A stretch of 64,000 nt of DNA, from positions 32,493,632-32,557,631 of the forward strand of contig CM028377.1 of assembly GCA_013146195.2 (NCBI GenBank), given 5' to 3'. This stretch comes from Codonopsis lanceolata (Eukaryota; Streptophyta; Magnoliopsida; Asterales; Campanulaceae). The notes under the pieces are model-generated. The model saw nothing but the letters and a program-made list of their open reading frames with translations. It had not been told where the DNA came from and searched no databases. Of this stretch, positions 1 through 10,734 are shown piece by piece (position 1 is the first letter of the stretch; each line of letters begins with the position of its first letter). Position numbers and translations under genes: made by a program.

Positions 1-1
1 A

Positions 2-553
2 TTTTATTGTGTACGAAAATACTTCCTCGTTGATGCGGGATACACAAATTGCTCAGGATTTTTAGCTTCATATAGAGGAACACGATATCATTTGAATGAG
101 TGGGCGACATGTGGAAATAATCTGGGAACATATAAAGAATTGTTTAATCTTCGACATTCTAGTGCGAGGAATGTGATTGAAAGGACCTTTGGTTTGCTAA
201 AGAAAAGGTGGACCATTCTAAGAGATGCCTCATCTTTTAAAGTAAAAACACAAGTAAGTGCTATTAGTGCTTGTGCCATCCTCCAAAATTTCATACGAGA
301 TGTGCAACCAAATGATCCTTTATTGGATGAGGTTGAAGTTGATCTACGTGAACAACAACCAGATCAACATGATCAAGATGAAGTAGATGATAAGGAGGAA
401 AATGGGATTGATGGAGACCATGCTGCAGTTGCTGATGCGATAAATGAGAATAGGATTAAAGTAGTTCGAACAACCCGTGCATGGACTGAAAAGAGGGATG
501 TACTAGCAAAAGCAATGTTTGCTGAGTACCAAAATAGACATGGTCGAGTTTAA
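2..553 (+). CDS. PIF/Harbinger transposase, C-terminal part (cut by window edge)
   Basis: The frame is open from base 2, so the N-terminus lies outside the window. It encodes the second half of a DDE_Tnp_4-type transposase, the DNA-cutting enzyme of PIF/Harbinger transposons. Seen: FLVDAGYTNCSGFLASYRG near the start, which holds the second catalytic Asp, and NVIERTFGLLKKRW at about 168-209, which holds the catalytic Glu in the usual IERTFG context. An acidic stretch follows (DEVEVDLREQQPDQHDQDEV) and the protein ends NRHGRV at 551. No stop or frameshift is visible in this part. A Myb/SANT-like gene follows on the same strand, the usual two-gene content of this superfamily. The first Asp cannot be checked. 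Confidence 0.88.
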   Translation, partial: FYCVRKYFLVDAGYTNCSGFLASYRGTRYHLNEWATCGNNLGTYKELFNLRHSSARNVIERTFGLLKKRWTILRDASSFKVKTQVSAISACAILQNFIRDVQPNDPLLDEVEVDLREQQPDQHDQDEVDDKEENGIDGDHAAVADAINENRIKVVRTTRAWTEKRDVLAKAMFAEYQNRHGRV

Positions 554-787
554 GGATCCATAGTACAAGTTATTTGCCACTAAGGAAGTATTTCCATTCA
601 GTGTCTATGCTACATGAGTTGTTTGACATTTATTGGTTTTACTATTACTATGAACTGATTACTTCGTATCAAGTATCTCTCATTCACTCCCTTCATCCTA
701 CTCAATATGAAGTGACTTTGTTACTTATTCTTGAGATTGTTTGACATTATTATATGTTTTCCATACTCCTAGATTTTCCTCCCAATC

Positions 788-2056
788 ATGTCCTCCTCTA
801 ACTCAAAAGACAAGGAGGTGAAAAAACGTTACTTTACATGGACCCTAATGATGGACACAATTCTGTCGAAAGCTTTTATCAATCAGTTAAACAAAGGCAA
901 TAAGCTAGATGGAAAATGTGCATGGAAATCGATAGCTTGGACAACAGCTATAAATGCTTTGATCAAAGAACTTGGTATTACTGTGACCAAGTAGAACATT
1001 CAATCACGCCTAAAGACATGGGAGAAGCACTATGATATAGTGAGTAAGATGTTTGGTCAATCTGGATTTTATTGGGACTTCTTGAAAGGAAGAGTAGATG
1101 TGACTGGAAGTGTGTGGAACGAGTATGTGAAGGTATGACTTTCTAATAATCATTAAACTTCCCACTCATTTCCATATTATTTTTAGATGTGTCTGTATGT
1201 AAAGGTATGTGAACGAGTAATGCTACTTGCCATAATTTTTTCTGCTTTTTTCCTTGTCACAATCAAACATTTCCTACTACTTATTTTTATTTGTTTTTCT
1301 GGCATTCTTAATTTAGCTTGATACAACCATCTATTTTAAATGGATTGACGATATAATGTATATTTTTTTCCATCTTGATAAATTTGGCATCCTTTTTTTT
1401 TTTTTTGTATATACACGCGCCTGCATACTTTCAGATGAGTGTATTTATCATTTTACATACGCATGTCATTATCATATTTTTTTATTGTGTTTGTTCTTCT
1501 TTAGGTTCATCCTGATGCTGCCCCTTACTGGGCAAGAATTGTTATTGACAACTGGGAAGACGTTTGCCAATTGTTTGCTCAAGACCGTGCTAATGGTGAG
1601 GGTGCTCAAATAGCAGTAGAAGTAGAATTAGAAATGAAAGTGAACCAAGAGTCTTTTGAATTAGAAGAGACCATTGGGGCCACCGAGGGAAACGTGAGAA
1701 GCTTAGAAGATGATGTTATGCATTCACTTGGAGAGGAAAGTAGACAAGGAAAGTCCAATGCATCGTCAACATCTATTTCTCGCCCCAAAAAGCGGAAACA
1801 TAGTGGTTCCCAAGCATTATATGATGTACTCTTTCGTATGGCAGAATCTCTTGACCGCTTCATGAACTCTGACGCTCCTAAAGCTACTACACAAATGGTG
1901 TTGGACGAGTTGTCTAAAGTGGAAGATTTGAATCAGACCATGCTTTTGAAAGCAGTTGATCTATTCATGAATGATCAAAGGAAATTTGAGACATTAGCAG
2001 GTCTTCCAAATGAGTTGAAGGCACAATATGTTCTGATGCAACTTGATCTTGTGTAG
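788..2056 (+). pseudogene. Myb/SANT-like accessory protein of the PIF/Harbinger element, with one nonsense codon
   Basis: Two exons are supported: 788-1132 and 1505-2056. The intron 1133-1504 is GT-AG and in phase 0, and joins NEYVK to VHPDAAPYW. The start is the ATG at 788. The N-terminal part (RYFTWTLMMDTILSKAFINQ, then WEKHYDIVSKMFGQSGFYWD) is the Myb/SANT-like fold (Myb_DNA-bind_3) of PIF/Harbinger ORF1 proteins and of plant LIMYB-type proteins. The second exon carries a linker with a basic patch (RPKKRKHSG) and a C-terminal helical segment. In the family this protein binds DNA and helps the transposase. An in-frame TAG at 992-994 interrupts the Myb domain while the rest of the frame is intact, so the copy is recently inactivated or is read through. 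A host LIMYB-like gene is the alternative. Confidence 0.8.
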
Positions 2057-2590
2057 TGGTGTTTGCTAGTTTATTAGAATTATGTGGCTTTTTATTATCA
2101 TGGGTGGTTAAACTTGTTGATGGTAGTAACATTACATGTTGGTTAAACTTGTTGACGGTAGTAAATTTGGTTGTTGGAAGAATATTAATAATAAAATGTG
2201 TTAACTTTTTATTTTATATTTATGAAAGTGAAAACTTGTTTGGTTATTATTTTTTTATTATTTGAAACATTGCTTTTTTTATTATATATATATTTTTTAT
2301 ATATATATAATTTGATTTTATATTAAAATGTGTTAGTTTTTTTGTATTTTATACTTTATTGCAAGGAATATAAGAGGAAACACATATAAGTGATAAATTC
2401 ATTTTCGTGAGACTACATGAGTATCCAAACAATAGAATTGGAATTGTAAACCAATTCTAATGGAATTCTATAGATTAGTCAAACAATAGAATTGAAGCTC
2501 TATGGAATTCGAATATGTTGAAATTCAATTCCACAAAATTGTGATTGCAATTCAATTCTAATTATGTGTATCCAAACGGATCCAAAGAAT
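2057..2590 (+). mobile_element. PIF/Harbinger subterminal region and probable right end
   Basis: This AT-rich stretch holds no gene. From about 2411 it contains repeated pieces of the type TATCCAAACAATAGAATTG and AATTCTAATTATGTGTATCC. The last copy at about 2550-2585 reads outward as TGTGTATCCAAACGGATCC, which resembles PIF/Harbinger termini that begin GGxxxGTTTGGATACACA when read inward. The left end is outside the window, so neither the terminal inverted repeat nor the 3-bp target duplication can be confirmed. Confidence 0.5.
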
Positions 2591-2763
2591 AAATGTGTCT
2601 TTTTAAAATGGTTTAGAGCGCATTAAATGTATTTGTTCCTGTTCAATTTGAGGTAATAGATTATACAAGACCATGCGGAAATATTGTCTTGTAAAATTGA
2701 AAATGCGTCAAAAGATCATTTGATGACTCTAATAGTTTAAGCCAGCAATAATTTTATTATAGG

Positions 2764-3020
2764 GTTAATGCTTGACTTTAAGTCATTCTCATTATTAGTC
2801 TCTTAATAATTTTTTATTAAAATTGGGTTCTAAGAGTATGAAATTTTTCATAGCCGCAGTCTTTTTTATAGATGTCGTTAGACAAATACCGTTAAGTTGA
2901 TCATATGCATTACGTAAGAGCTAAAATGAATTTTTTTCAAACCTAACTTCCATTTTAATTTACAATCTAATCCCTAGAGTTTGAAAAAAAGACTTATAGA
3001 TCTTCTTCCCCAATACACTT
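2764..3020 (+). repeat. Diverged MULE-like terminal repeat fragment (left-end type)
   Basis: This segment runs through the same landmarks as the left terminus of the element at 3547: TTAGTCTCTTAATAATTTTT, then GGGTTC, ATGTCGTTAGACAAATACCG, TTAAGTTG and finally CTTCTTCCCC. It lies in the same orientation. No matching right-end copy with a target duplication was found, so it is a truncated or very old copy. Confidence 0.45.
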
Positions 3021-3398
3021 TCCAAAATAATTGTAAATTAAAAACCAACTCAAATAAATTGACAATTACGTATAATTCCTTTATTTGAACTCACGGTCAA
3101 CCAAGTAGAAATTCTCACCCGAACTATATTGATATTATTAAGAACCTTAGCTAAGGATATTCTTAGTTTTGGTTGTAAGTTGATGCCCCAACGTCCCCCT
3201 TTGCTTCCAACTTCCAACCCATGTAAAACACACATAACCCAAAAACACCACAAATAAAAAATCCCCAATTACCAAAACAGAGATTTTATGTTAAACTGAA
3301 AATCCCAAAAACATGTATATGTAATTAGGAATATCGATATGCATTAAAATAAGATGGTGTGCGTGTAGGACCTTGTCATCCTCATAACCGACAAAAAA
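3021..3398. other. Intergenic stretch, nothing recognised
   Basis: AT-rich sequence with short stop-broken frames on both strands. I see no domain, RNA gene or repeat that I can support. It could hold the promoter of the small coding candidate that starts at 3399. Confidence 0.3.
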
Positions 3399-5230
3399 AT
3401 GGCGAGCGAATTACAACTACCGGCGACGACTGAACGAACATTTTGGGAATCGAGGGATTTGATTGAGGAAACCCATTGTTTTTCTTCATTGCCTCCAAGT
3501 CTTAGTAATTGTTCGTCTACTCCCAAACCCCTGATAATAAAAACAAGGGCAATCTCACAATTGGTCTCTCGACTATGGGACGGTCACAACAATAGTCCCT
3601 TAACAATTTTTTGTTAAATTTGGGTCCTTTGGGTATTAATTTTTATAAAGATGGTCCTTTTGATGGACGTCGTTAAAGAAATACTGTTAAGTTGCCCATG
3701 TGAATTTAGTAATGGCTAAAATGATTTTTTTTCAAACTTATATCAAAATTTACAAAAGAATCCCTAAAATTAAAAAAATGGTCATAAGGCTTTCTTCCCT
3801 AATTTTTTTTTTTGAAACCGAGCAGAATTTTTGGAAACCCATCAAGAACCCGTCTATGCCAACCTCCACGAAAAAAAAAAAAAAAAAAAAAAAAACTTTA
3901 GTTAATCCTTTTACATAGATTCCCAAAAAAATCAGAAAAATTACATTGGAACAAGTAATCTGGCTTTGGACAAACATTGCAATCTGGTTATCAATGAATG
4001 ATAGGCTAACTCATGATTATCTCATAACACCCATTTTGCCACCCTCTACTCCCAGTTCCCTCTCATTCATCTCCCCTTCATCTGGCCAGCTCTGCCAACA
4101 ACGTCGGAACTCCACTAGCACCCAGCCTCTCCATCACAGAATCGCTTACCTTCATTCTCTATTGCTAGCCCAGCAACCACATTATGGACCCTCTCACGTC
4201 TCACAGCAACACCAGCTTCATCCCTCTCTTCCTTCTACGCTTCCAACATGATCTAGTATAGCAACCATCTCCACCGACTTCCTTCCATTTCCGGCCTTCG
4301 ATCAACTACTCCAGCTTTGCCAAGCTTCGCCATCTTCATCTCTACTTCATCTCTACCGCTGGGCTTCACAAACTCTGCTCCGTCTCCACCTAGATCCATT
4401 AAACCAGACCTGCCATCTCCCTCCATCTCTCCTTCTCCGACATCAACAACCAACAACCCAACATCTCACTCTCGCTCTCTCAAGTTCCCAAAGCAGGCAC
4501 TTGCTCTGCACTCTCTCACGCCGCCCAGCTCCGTCATTGTTCAGGGCCAGTATGCTTGTTTCAGCAACACGCATCTCTCTATCTCACTCTCTCTCAAGCT
4601 CCAGATTCAGACCTCTATCCCTCTACAAATCCAAGCCCAAGCTATGTTGGTATCTTGATAAATTTTGTTGTGCAAGTAATTTTTCACCAACAAATAACAA
4701 TATCCTTTTTTGAAGCAACTAGATTTGCTATCTCCAACAACGAATTTTTCTGATTTTTTGAGTTTGTATTAATTTGGTCAAAATTGGGTGCATTAATTTA
4801 GGAAACAAGGCCGTCTTTTTTCGAACTTTGGGGGCTCAAATGTAAGTTGTGATTCTGTTTATGTTTGAGACTTTGCATATTAACCATTATCAATCGCAGG
4901 CGAGAGGCACATACACAACTTAACAATATTTCACTAATTACATCCATTAAAATGATTGATCGTGTGAAAATTAGAAAGTTCTAAGACCTAAATTTGACAT
5001 AAATCGTGTACACCTTTCCATAGTCGGGGACGAATTGTGCAATTTACCCTAAAAACAATTTATTAGAGTATTGCTGAGAACCAGAGTGTGTTTGTGTGAA
5101 ATATGATTGTGAGAGAGAAAAGAGTGAAGGAGCTGACTACGGCTGTCTTGGAAGCCATGGGAGAACACTTGCGCCTTAGAAAAGGAGCTCAATATATATC
5201 ATGTCACATAAAACGACATAATATATATTA
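3399..5230 (+). pseudogene. Possible host coding fragment interrupted by a MULE-like element
   Basis: An ATG at 3399 opens a frame of about 47 codons with ordinary amino-acid composition (starts MASELQLPATTERTFWE, continues ESRDLIEETHCFSS). It runs into the target duplication of the MULE-like element at 3538-3546. Beyond the element, 5102-5230 encodes another short frame, including KELTTAVLEAMGEHLRLRKG. I do not recognise either. If the element is removed, the first frame closes after about four more codons (TAG just after 5058), so the two pieces would need an intron to be joined. This may be a small host gene, a gene relic or chance. Confidence 0.22.
3547..5049. mobile_element. Non-autonomous MULE-like DNA element with 9-bp target duplication
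   Basis: Both ends are visible. The left end reads GGGCAATCTCACAATTGGTC and continues to CGACTATGG. The right end, read inward on the minus strand, begins GGGTAAATTGCACAATTCGT and continues to CGACTATGG. Similarity extends over roughly 250 bases at each end. The perfect direct repeat TAAAAACAA lies immediately outside (3538-3546 and 5050-5058); nine bases is the length typical of Mutator-like elements. There is no transposase. The interior (about 4020-4700) is CT-rich, higher in GC than its flanks and free of long open frames; it could be captured host sequence, but no source gene is recognised. A run of 25 A lies at 3871-3895. Confidence 0.75.
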
Positions 5231-5815
5231 AAGAGGGGTATCAGCTTCAATTTTAATGATGAATGATGATTGTTTAGCTATATATAGGTATTAGTGTTTC
5301 TACAGACTACAGGTAAGCGCTGACTGTCTATATTTGGATTTTGCAGTATCTGCCCCATCTGGGTTCCCTATCATCCACACGAGTCATTTGATAATATATG
5401 AGTGAAATTTTCATTTTAGCAATTATTTTAATACGGGCACCTTTAACTGTATATATCTAACATCAATCAAAACAACATAAAAATTTCATACTCAAAATCA
5501 ATGGTACGATTAACCCTTTATTATATAATCACAAAACTAGTTTACAGTTCTCTATTAATCGCATTATATAATATAATCACAAAACTAGTTTACAGTTCTC
5601 TATTAATCGCATTATATATAATACCTCTTCCTCCAAGTTGACCCTCCATTTTCCTTTTTTCTTAATGACAAATATTGCCAATTGTAAAGATTATCTTACT
5701 CTTGCCACTGATAAGTAAACCCCATTCTCTTTTCCTAAAACTAAAAACTTCCCTCACACCTAAATAAATAAACCCCTTCTTTTCAATGCTGATAAACTGA
5801 GCAAATTGTTCGCGG
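5059..5815. other. Intergenic stretch with a 48-bp tandem duplication
   Basis: No gene is supported apart from the short frame at 5102-5230 described above. At about 5522-5620 a 48-bp unit containing ATAATCACAAAACTAGTTTA is present twice in tandem with almost no divergence. The rest is AT-rich without recognisable content. Confidence 0.5.
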
Positions 5816-6035
5816 ATGCCTGGGCCAATTGCTGAGAACCCTGTTCTGAAAGATGATGAACCTTCTACTACTACCAAAAAACCTGGTCAAGAGATTGACG
5901 AAATCTTTTCCTGCAAGGAAAAGAAGTAACACAAATAGGAAAGGACTGAATAGACAAGTGGAAGATGAGGCCGCGGAAGCAACTAAGCCAAGGAAAGAGT
6001 AGTACCCAGACCCGGAGGAAAAATAGATCGGCTAG
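5816..6035 (+). pseudogene. DUF1764-like coding fragment, broken
   Basis: An ATG at 5816 opens 37 codons ending in TAA at 5927-5929. The end of this frame reads KKPGQEIDEIFSCKEKK. The string KPGxEIDEIFSxKxKK is the signature I associate with plant DUF1764 proteins, small lysine-rich proteins of unknown function. Downstream, a shifted frame gives an acidic and lysine-rich stretch (QVEDEAAEATKPRKE) that fits the variable linker of that family, followed by further stops. The conserved Cys-rich C-terminus of the family was not found. This is probably a retrocopy or exon relic. The match rests on one short motif. Confidence 0.4.
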
Positions 6036-7011
6036 TTGGGTAATCAAGGTCGAGAGAAAATCTGCTTTGTCCCTTAATTGGGATTGTTGAATCAGACAAG
6101 GCCCTTTCTATTGTGTCATTTGCCTGACAATGTTAGGCGTACACCAGAATCAGTGTGCAAGTCTTGTCATGATTAGTCTGAATCAAAATATTGTTGACTT
6201 CAAGATAGAAATTTAAAACAAAAAGGACGATTCAATTGACAGGGTCGCTCTTTTGTTGGCAATTGCTTTGCGTTAGTTGAACCAACAGCAATGAAGTAGG
6301 ACTTGGAGCATACTGCGTCAACAGGACTACAAACAAGAAGCCAACAGTATGTGGCCAATGCACTTCTAATATGGCTTAGCAATGGTGGGAGGCAAAATCT
6401 CTCAGACTACAAATGTTCCTGATTGTGAACTTGAAGCAATTCAGCCACCCACCCCAACCAATGGGGGCTGACTTAATACAACACAGCCCCACTCAAACAA
6501 ATTCATTGAATGGCCTTAATAAAAAACAGGCTGCTTTCCAGATTGACAAATTGGCTAGAGTATGAATCAGAACCCCATTACAAAAAACCACTCCTTGCTA
6601 ACATCCTATCCATCATCCACCAACCGACCCAAGAAGTAAACCAGTGCCATTTAGAAAATCCAGTTAAAAGGGTTTTGATAGTGCATAGACATGAATGCCA
6701 AAGGATGATAGTGTTAAGCGATAGACTTGCAAGTAAAAAATATAAAGAAGCGATAAAAAAAATATATAGTTTGCTTGATACAAAAAGGAGGCCTGTATAC
6801 AAGAGACACTTAGAAACAGTATATTTCAATATTGAAATCAATAATAAATAGTCAGAATAGATGAAAAGTAGTTTCTTGATCAGCTGAAATTGTTTCTTCA
6901 GGTATCTAGTAGCTAAATCTTGAACTTGGGTCCTGATCAGTGAGATCAATTTCTTCTGCAACTGTTGTTAAGAAACTAAGGCCTTTACAGCCAATTTGGG
7001 AAGGAATAGGT
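6036..7011. other. Intergenic stretch, no supported gene
   Basis: A 113-codon open frame at 6510-6851 and a 127-codon minus-strand frame at 6578-6961 overlap each other. Neither has a recognisable motif or favourable composition, and both look like chance frames in AT-rich DNA. Nothing else could be supported. Confidence 0.4.
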
Positions 7012-7083
7012 CTCGTGTAAGACCATCTTTCAAAGATTTGTAAAACAGAGCCAAAATCTTTATAGTAAACCGTCTTACACAAG
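7012..7083. repeat. Small fold-back MITE
   Basis: The left arm reads CTCGTGTAAGACCATC and, about 10 bases on, AAAGATTT. The right arm read on the minus strand gives CTTGTGTAAGACGGTTTACT and then AAAGATTT. The whole unit of about 72 bases can fold on itself. The same end motif (CTCGTGTAGGACAGTCTTAT) occurs at the left end of the larger element at 55853, so both may belong to one mobile family. No clear target duplication was seen. Confidence 0.5.
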
Positions 7084-8094
7084 GTTCATTGCCTCGTGAT
7101 AAAATGGTCTAGTGTACAGACAATGTGACCAATGAATCTTTACAGACTTTCAAGTTTCAACCCATGACCTCCTCCAGTTTAAACTCAACAAAAATAGATT
7201 CGGTAGAAAAAAACAAGTTGCAAGTTTTCTAGGGAAAAAAGCTCAGAAGCCAAGCGTAACAAAAACATTTCATTGAAGATCCAACACAAAGTTAGTTCTT
7301 CTTACATGTTAACAGCCTCATCACCGCAAATACTAGATTGCTTAGAAATAACCCATTAAATAGCCAAGACTCAAAATTAGATATAGCTACTTGTAATTTG
7401 AAGGAAGATGAGGGGTAATAACAAGTTCCTCCAATCGTGTTAAGTAGCTCACGTTTATCGGCACCGTGCAAAGGAGGCTTGTTACTACTTTTAACAAACA
7501 TAACCCCCGTGTCTAAGTATGCCTGCCGCCTGCCTCTCTTAATTAAACAAATTTATAATATTTATTCTACGATTCAAAAACATTTAACCGGTATATTGTG
7601 TCATAAAACTATATAAATTAATTTCATGGATCTTCTACCGGGATGATTAATTTTGGCTTCAAGCGGCAGTCAGGTCGTCACCAAACGGCGCCTGCTGTTG
7701 ACTCAGATATGAAGCCTTCCTTAAATTCTTTAACTCTATACAAAGATAAACATGGTAAAGAGAAATTTTTCAATACCTCACGAGTGATTAACAGACAGAA
7801 CAACCTATAGGCAAGCATCAGATAGAGTTATGTAACAATGGGGACAATTGAATTGACTCGCCGCCATTGATGCGGAGCTAGGCGAAAGGAAAATATTGTG
7901 GTGATTCCCAGCGAACAGCGACGGCTGTATGAGGCAGGCTAGCTGCCATCGCTACTTGAGTGCGTTCCCCTGCTGCGGGGAGCTTGGAGTTTATATAGCG
8001 TTTCAGAAACCCTAAAATGCTTAGATGAGTAGCAAATTACGGAAAAGGGTAGGGTTATAGATGGTGTTACGACTTGCGGATATTTTCACGAAAA
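7084..8094. other. Intergenic stretch with a minus-strand promoter-like region
   Basis: No protein could be recognised on either strand. A 69-codon minus-strand frame (7292-7501) has no known motif. The part at 7800-8010 is relatively GC-rich and looks like the 5' end of a minus-strand transcript; see the separate entry. Confidence 0.35.
7985..8015 (-). promoter_or_regulatory. Candidate minus-strand TATA box and leader
   Basis: Read on the minus strand, TTTTAGGGTTTCTGAAACGC is followed by CTATATAAACTCC, a good plant TATA box. Downstream comes a GC-rich leader with two short frames: one starting ATGGCAGCTAGCCTGCC, and one starting ATGGCGGCGAGTCAATTC that closes after 20 codons. AGGGTTT elements and a TATA box are common in plant 5' regions. 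No downstream gene product was recognised, so this may drive a non-coding transcript or a lost gene. Confidence 0.3.
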
Positions 8095-9113
8095 GGGACA
8101 ATGACATTACAAGTCCCTTGACTTTTGACCGATCTCAAAATTAGTTTATTGAAAAACATTTGTAACAATTTCATCCTAAACGTTTCAAACTGTCAAGCGA
8201 TTAGTTTTTTTGACAAATGTCGTTATAAAATTTTTGTTAAGTAACTCATGTGCCTCCAACGTACATTTGGGTAATAGTTTAAATTGAATTTCTCAAACAT
8301 AAATTATATCATAATTTACAATTGAGTACCTATGATTTGGAAAAAGGCCAAAAAGCCTTCTTCCCCCAATTACAGGCAGTGAACAATTGGCTCCCAAACA
8401 AAGCTCAAACAAAGATGGATCAGGTGATGACGACGGGGATGATGAGTGAAACCTGAACCCATTGTGAGACAACGATAACCACATTACCCACACGTCAACC
8501 ACCGTCCCCCACCACGAGCTCAAACAACCCTTTTTTTTCTCTCAATTCACACCTCCACCACCATTTCCCGCATCAACCATTGTCTCAATATTTCTCTCCT
8601 CTCCCTCTCATGGCGATTCACACCAATCTCCGTCTAGTTTTTTATCTTCTACTTCATCCATTTGTTTTCCACCCCCAATAGCCTTCCATGTCCATGTCAC
8701 CACCATAATGAATCCATCGATGAAGACCTAAATGGGGAGATCCACCACCTCCTACGTCCATCGATGCCAACTGATCCATCCTAATCTGAGATATGCTTCC
8801 ATATTCTCACCCCCCCCCCATCTTTTATAAATCCCCCACCCGCACCCTCCTCCCACCAAAACTTAATTTGAGAATTCAAAATCACCAGCTCCTTCTATTG
8901 TATTGTAATTACAAAGAAACCAAAGGATGTCAGAAGAAATTAACCACCGAATAAGATGTCAAAAATAAAGCGTTACAATCAAAATCCCTATGAAGATGCC
9001 CAGAGTTGGTCTCAAGGGGAATTCGTCAGCAAAGGAAGCAACACCATTTTTTTCTGGCCACTCTCAAAAGGGGGATCGCCACTAAAATAATGGCGGTAAA
9101 GTCAGTGGAAATT

Positions 9114-9366
9114 TATTACGGTTGCAACCACATCAAAGGGGAGTTAGTGTTAGTGGCCCATGATACACGTTAGTTTATGATAGTTTATCTTAGCCTTGGA
9201 GATCATGCCCTAGTATTCCTAGTTTGTAGATCTTGCTCTTGTTTAAATAGTTTGTTTTCTTATGAATAGAAGATAGATGATGAAAATTGCTAAAGCCTCT
9301 CCCTACTTCTCATGTCCTACTATCTTCTTAATTCTTCTTCCTTCCGTCTGGATATTACTCTTATTA
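9114..9366 (+). repeat. LTR 1 of the Ty3-type array
   Basis: It contains GGTTGCAACCACATCAAA near the start and ends GATATTACTCTTATTA. The terminal TGATA and TATCA seen in the other copies are both mutated here. It is followed by a primer-binding site with one base missing (TGGTATCGAGCC from 9368). Confidence 0.8.
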
Positions 9367-9391
9367 GTGGTATCGAGCCGATTCGATGGAT

Positions 9392-10455
9392 ACCTATGGG
9401 AAAGCCAACGCGAATTTTTACAACGATATAAATGAAGCGTTAGCCCGACATGAATGAAGCATTAGTCCGACATGAATCTAATTTTGACCAAATCCATACC
9501 ACCCTACATATGGTGTTGACGGAGCTGCAAGCTTTGTGCACCAACTGCAACATCAACATCAACCCATCTGCTCATGTCGAAACATTCACCTTCATAACCC
9601 CCAAAGTTGCCCAAAGCACCCACCTAAAATTGTCATTTCTGAAATTTAGTGGTAAAGACCCTAGTGAATGGATCTACAAGGCGGAGCAATACTTCGCCTT
9701 TCGGTCTATTAGCCTCAGACATCAAGTGAATTTAGCCTCCTTCCATTTGGAAGGTGTAGCCTTACAATGCCACCGCTGGCTTACCAAATTCCGCCGACCA
9801 TAAAGTTGGGTGGAATTCACTAAGGCTTTATTGGCTCGCTTTTGACCAACGGATTACGAAGATCTTTCGGAAGCTATTACTCGGCCCCGACAAAGTTCCA
9901 CTGTCGCAACATACCAAGAGACGTTTGAACAATTGTCCCACCAGGTCAATAACCTTCCAGAACCATTCCTTTTAGGTTGCTTCATCACGGGTCTCCGTGA
10001 TGACATTTATTTGGACATCAAAATCAAACAACCCAAGTGTGTGACAGATGCCATAGGTGTTACCCGACTAGTGGAAGAAACAATTGAGCTCCAAAATAAA
10101 CTATTTGACTCTCATCATATTTCGTCTGCTTCGGTCGCTCCAAATGCCAATTCCAACCCAATCCAAGGAATTTTTTGGGCCACCGTTGGTACCGCGAGGC
10201 AACCCAACAGTGGCCACTCCCAATTTCCATTGAATCACTAGTCAAAGGGCTTGAGCACACCATGAGAAAAAGAAGTGTTACTATTGCGACGATAAGTTTG
10301 TTCCGAGACACCAATGTCATCGTCCACAATTGTTTATGATAGAGGATTGAAATCAATCAAGTGTTGGCAAGGAGGTGCAAACTACAGTCGAACTTGATGG
10401 CCAAGTCATATCCAGACTTTATCCTTGCGGACAAGGATGATGTAAGGGGGATGAA
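9392..10455 (+). pseudogene. Ty3-type gag, copy 1 (decayed, pol deleted)
   Basis: The frames at 9450-9803 and 9933-10241 encode successive parts of a retrotransposon Gag polyprotein, which would form the virus-like particle. Seen: KLSFLKFSGKDPSEWIYKAE followed by QYFAFRSI, then EFTKALLARF and TYQETFEQLSHQVNNLPE, all typical of the Retrotrans_gag domain. Stop codons lie after KFRRP (about 9801) and in ARF-stop-PTDYED (about 9843). A zinc-knuckle-like segment (CYYCDDKF type) lies near 10275-10332 in a shifted frame. No protease, reverse transcriptase or integrase follows; the purine tract and LTR2 come directly after. Confidence 0.75.
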
Positions 10456-10713
10456 TGATACGGTTGCAACCACATCAAATGGGAGTTAGTGTTAGTGGCC
10501 CATGATGCGCATTAGTTTATGTTAGTTTCTATTAGCCAAGTGATGGAGATCATGCCTTAGTACTCCTAGTTTGTAGGTCTTGTTCTTGTTTAAATAGTTT
10601 ACTTTCATATGAATAGAAGATATATGATGAAAATTGCTAAAGTTTCTCCCTACTTCTCTTGTCCTACTGTCTTCTTAATTCTTCTTCCTTCCGTCTAGAT
10701 ATTACTCTTATCA
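10456..10713 (+). repeat. LTR 2 of the Ty3-type array (shared middle copy)
   Basis: It begins TGATACGGTTGCAACC and ends ATTACTCTTATCA. The purine tract AAGGGGGATGAA precedes it and the primer-binding site TAGTATCAGAGCC (10715-10727) follows it. It therefore serves as 3' LTR of the first unit and 5' LTR of the second. Confidence 0.85.
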
Positions 10714-10734
10714 GTAGTATCAGAGCCGTTCTAA

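Noticed and set aside
4253..4753. Ser/Pro-rich frames in the MULE-like interior as a real gene
   Set aside because: Three plus frames and one minus frame are open together in a CT-rich stretch, which is a composition effect; no known protein is seen.
6510..6961. 113-codon plus frame and 127-codon minus frame that overlap
   Set aside because: Both are AT-driven with no motif, no splice context and no conserved neighbours.
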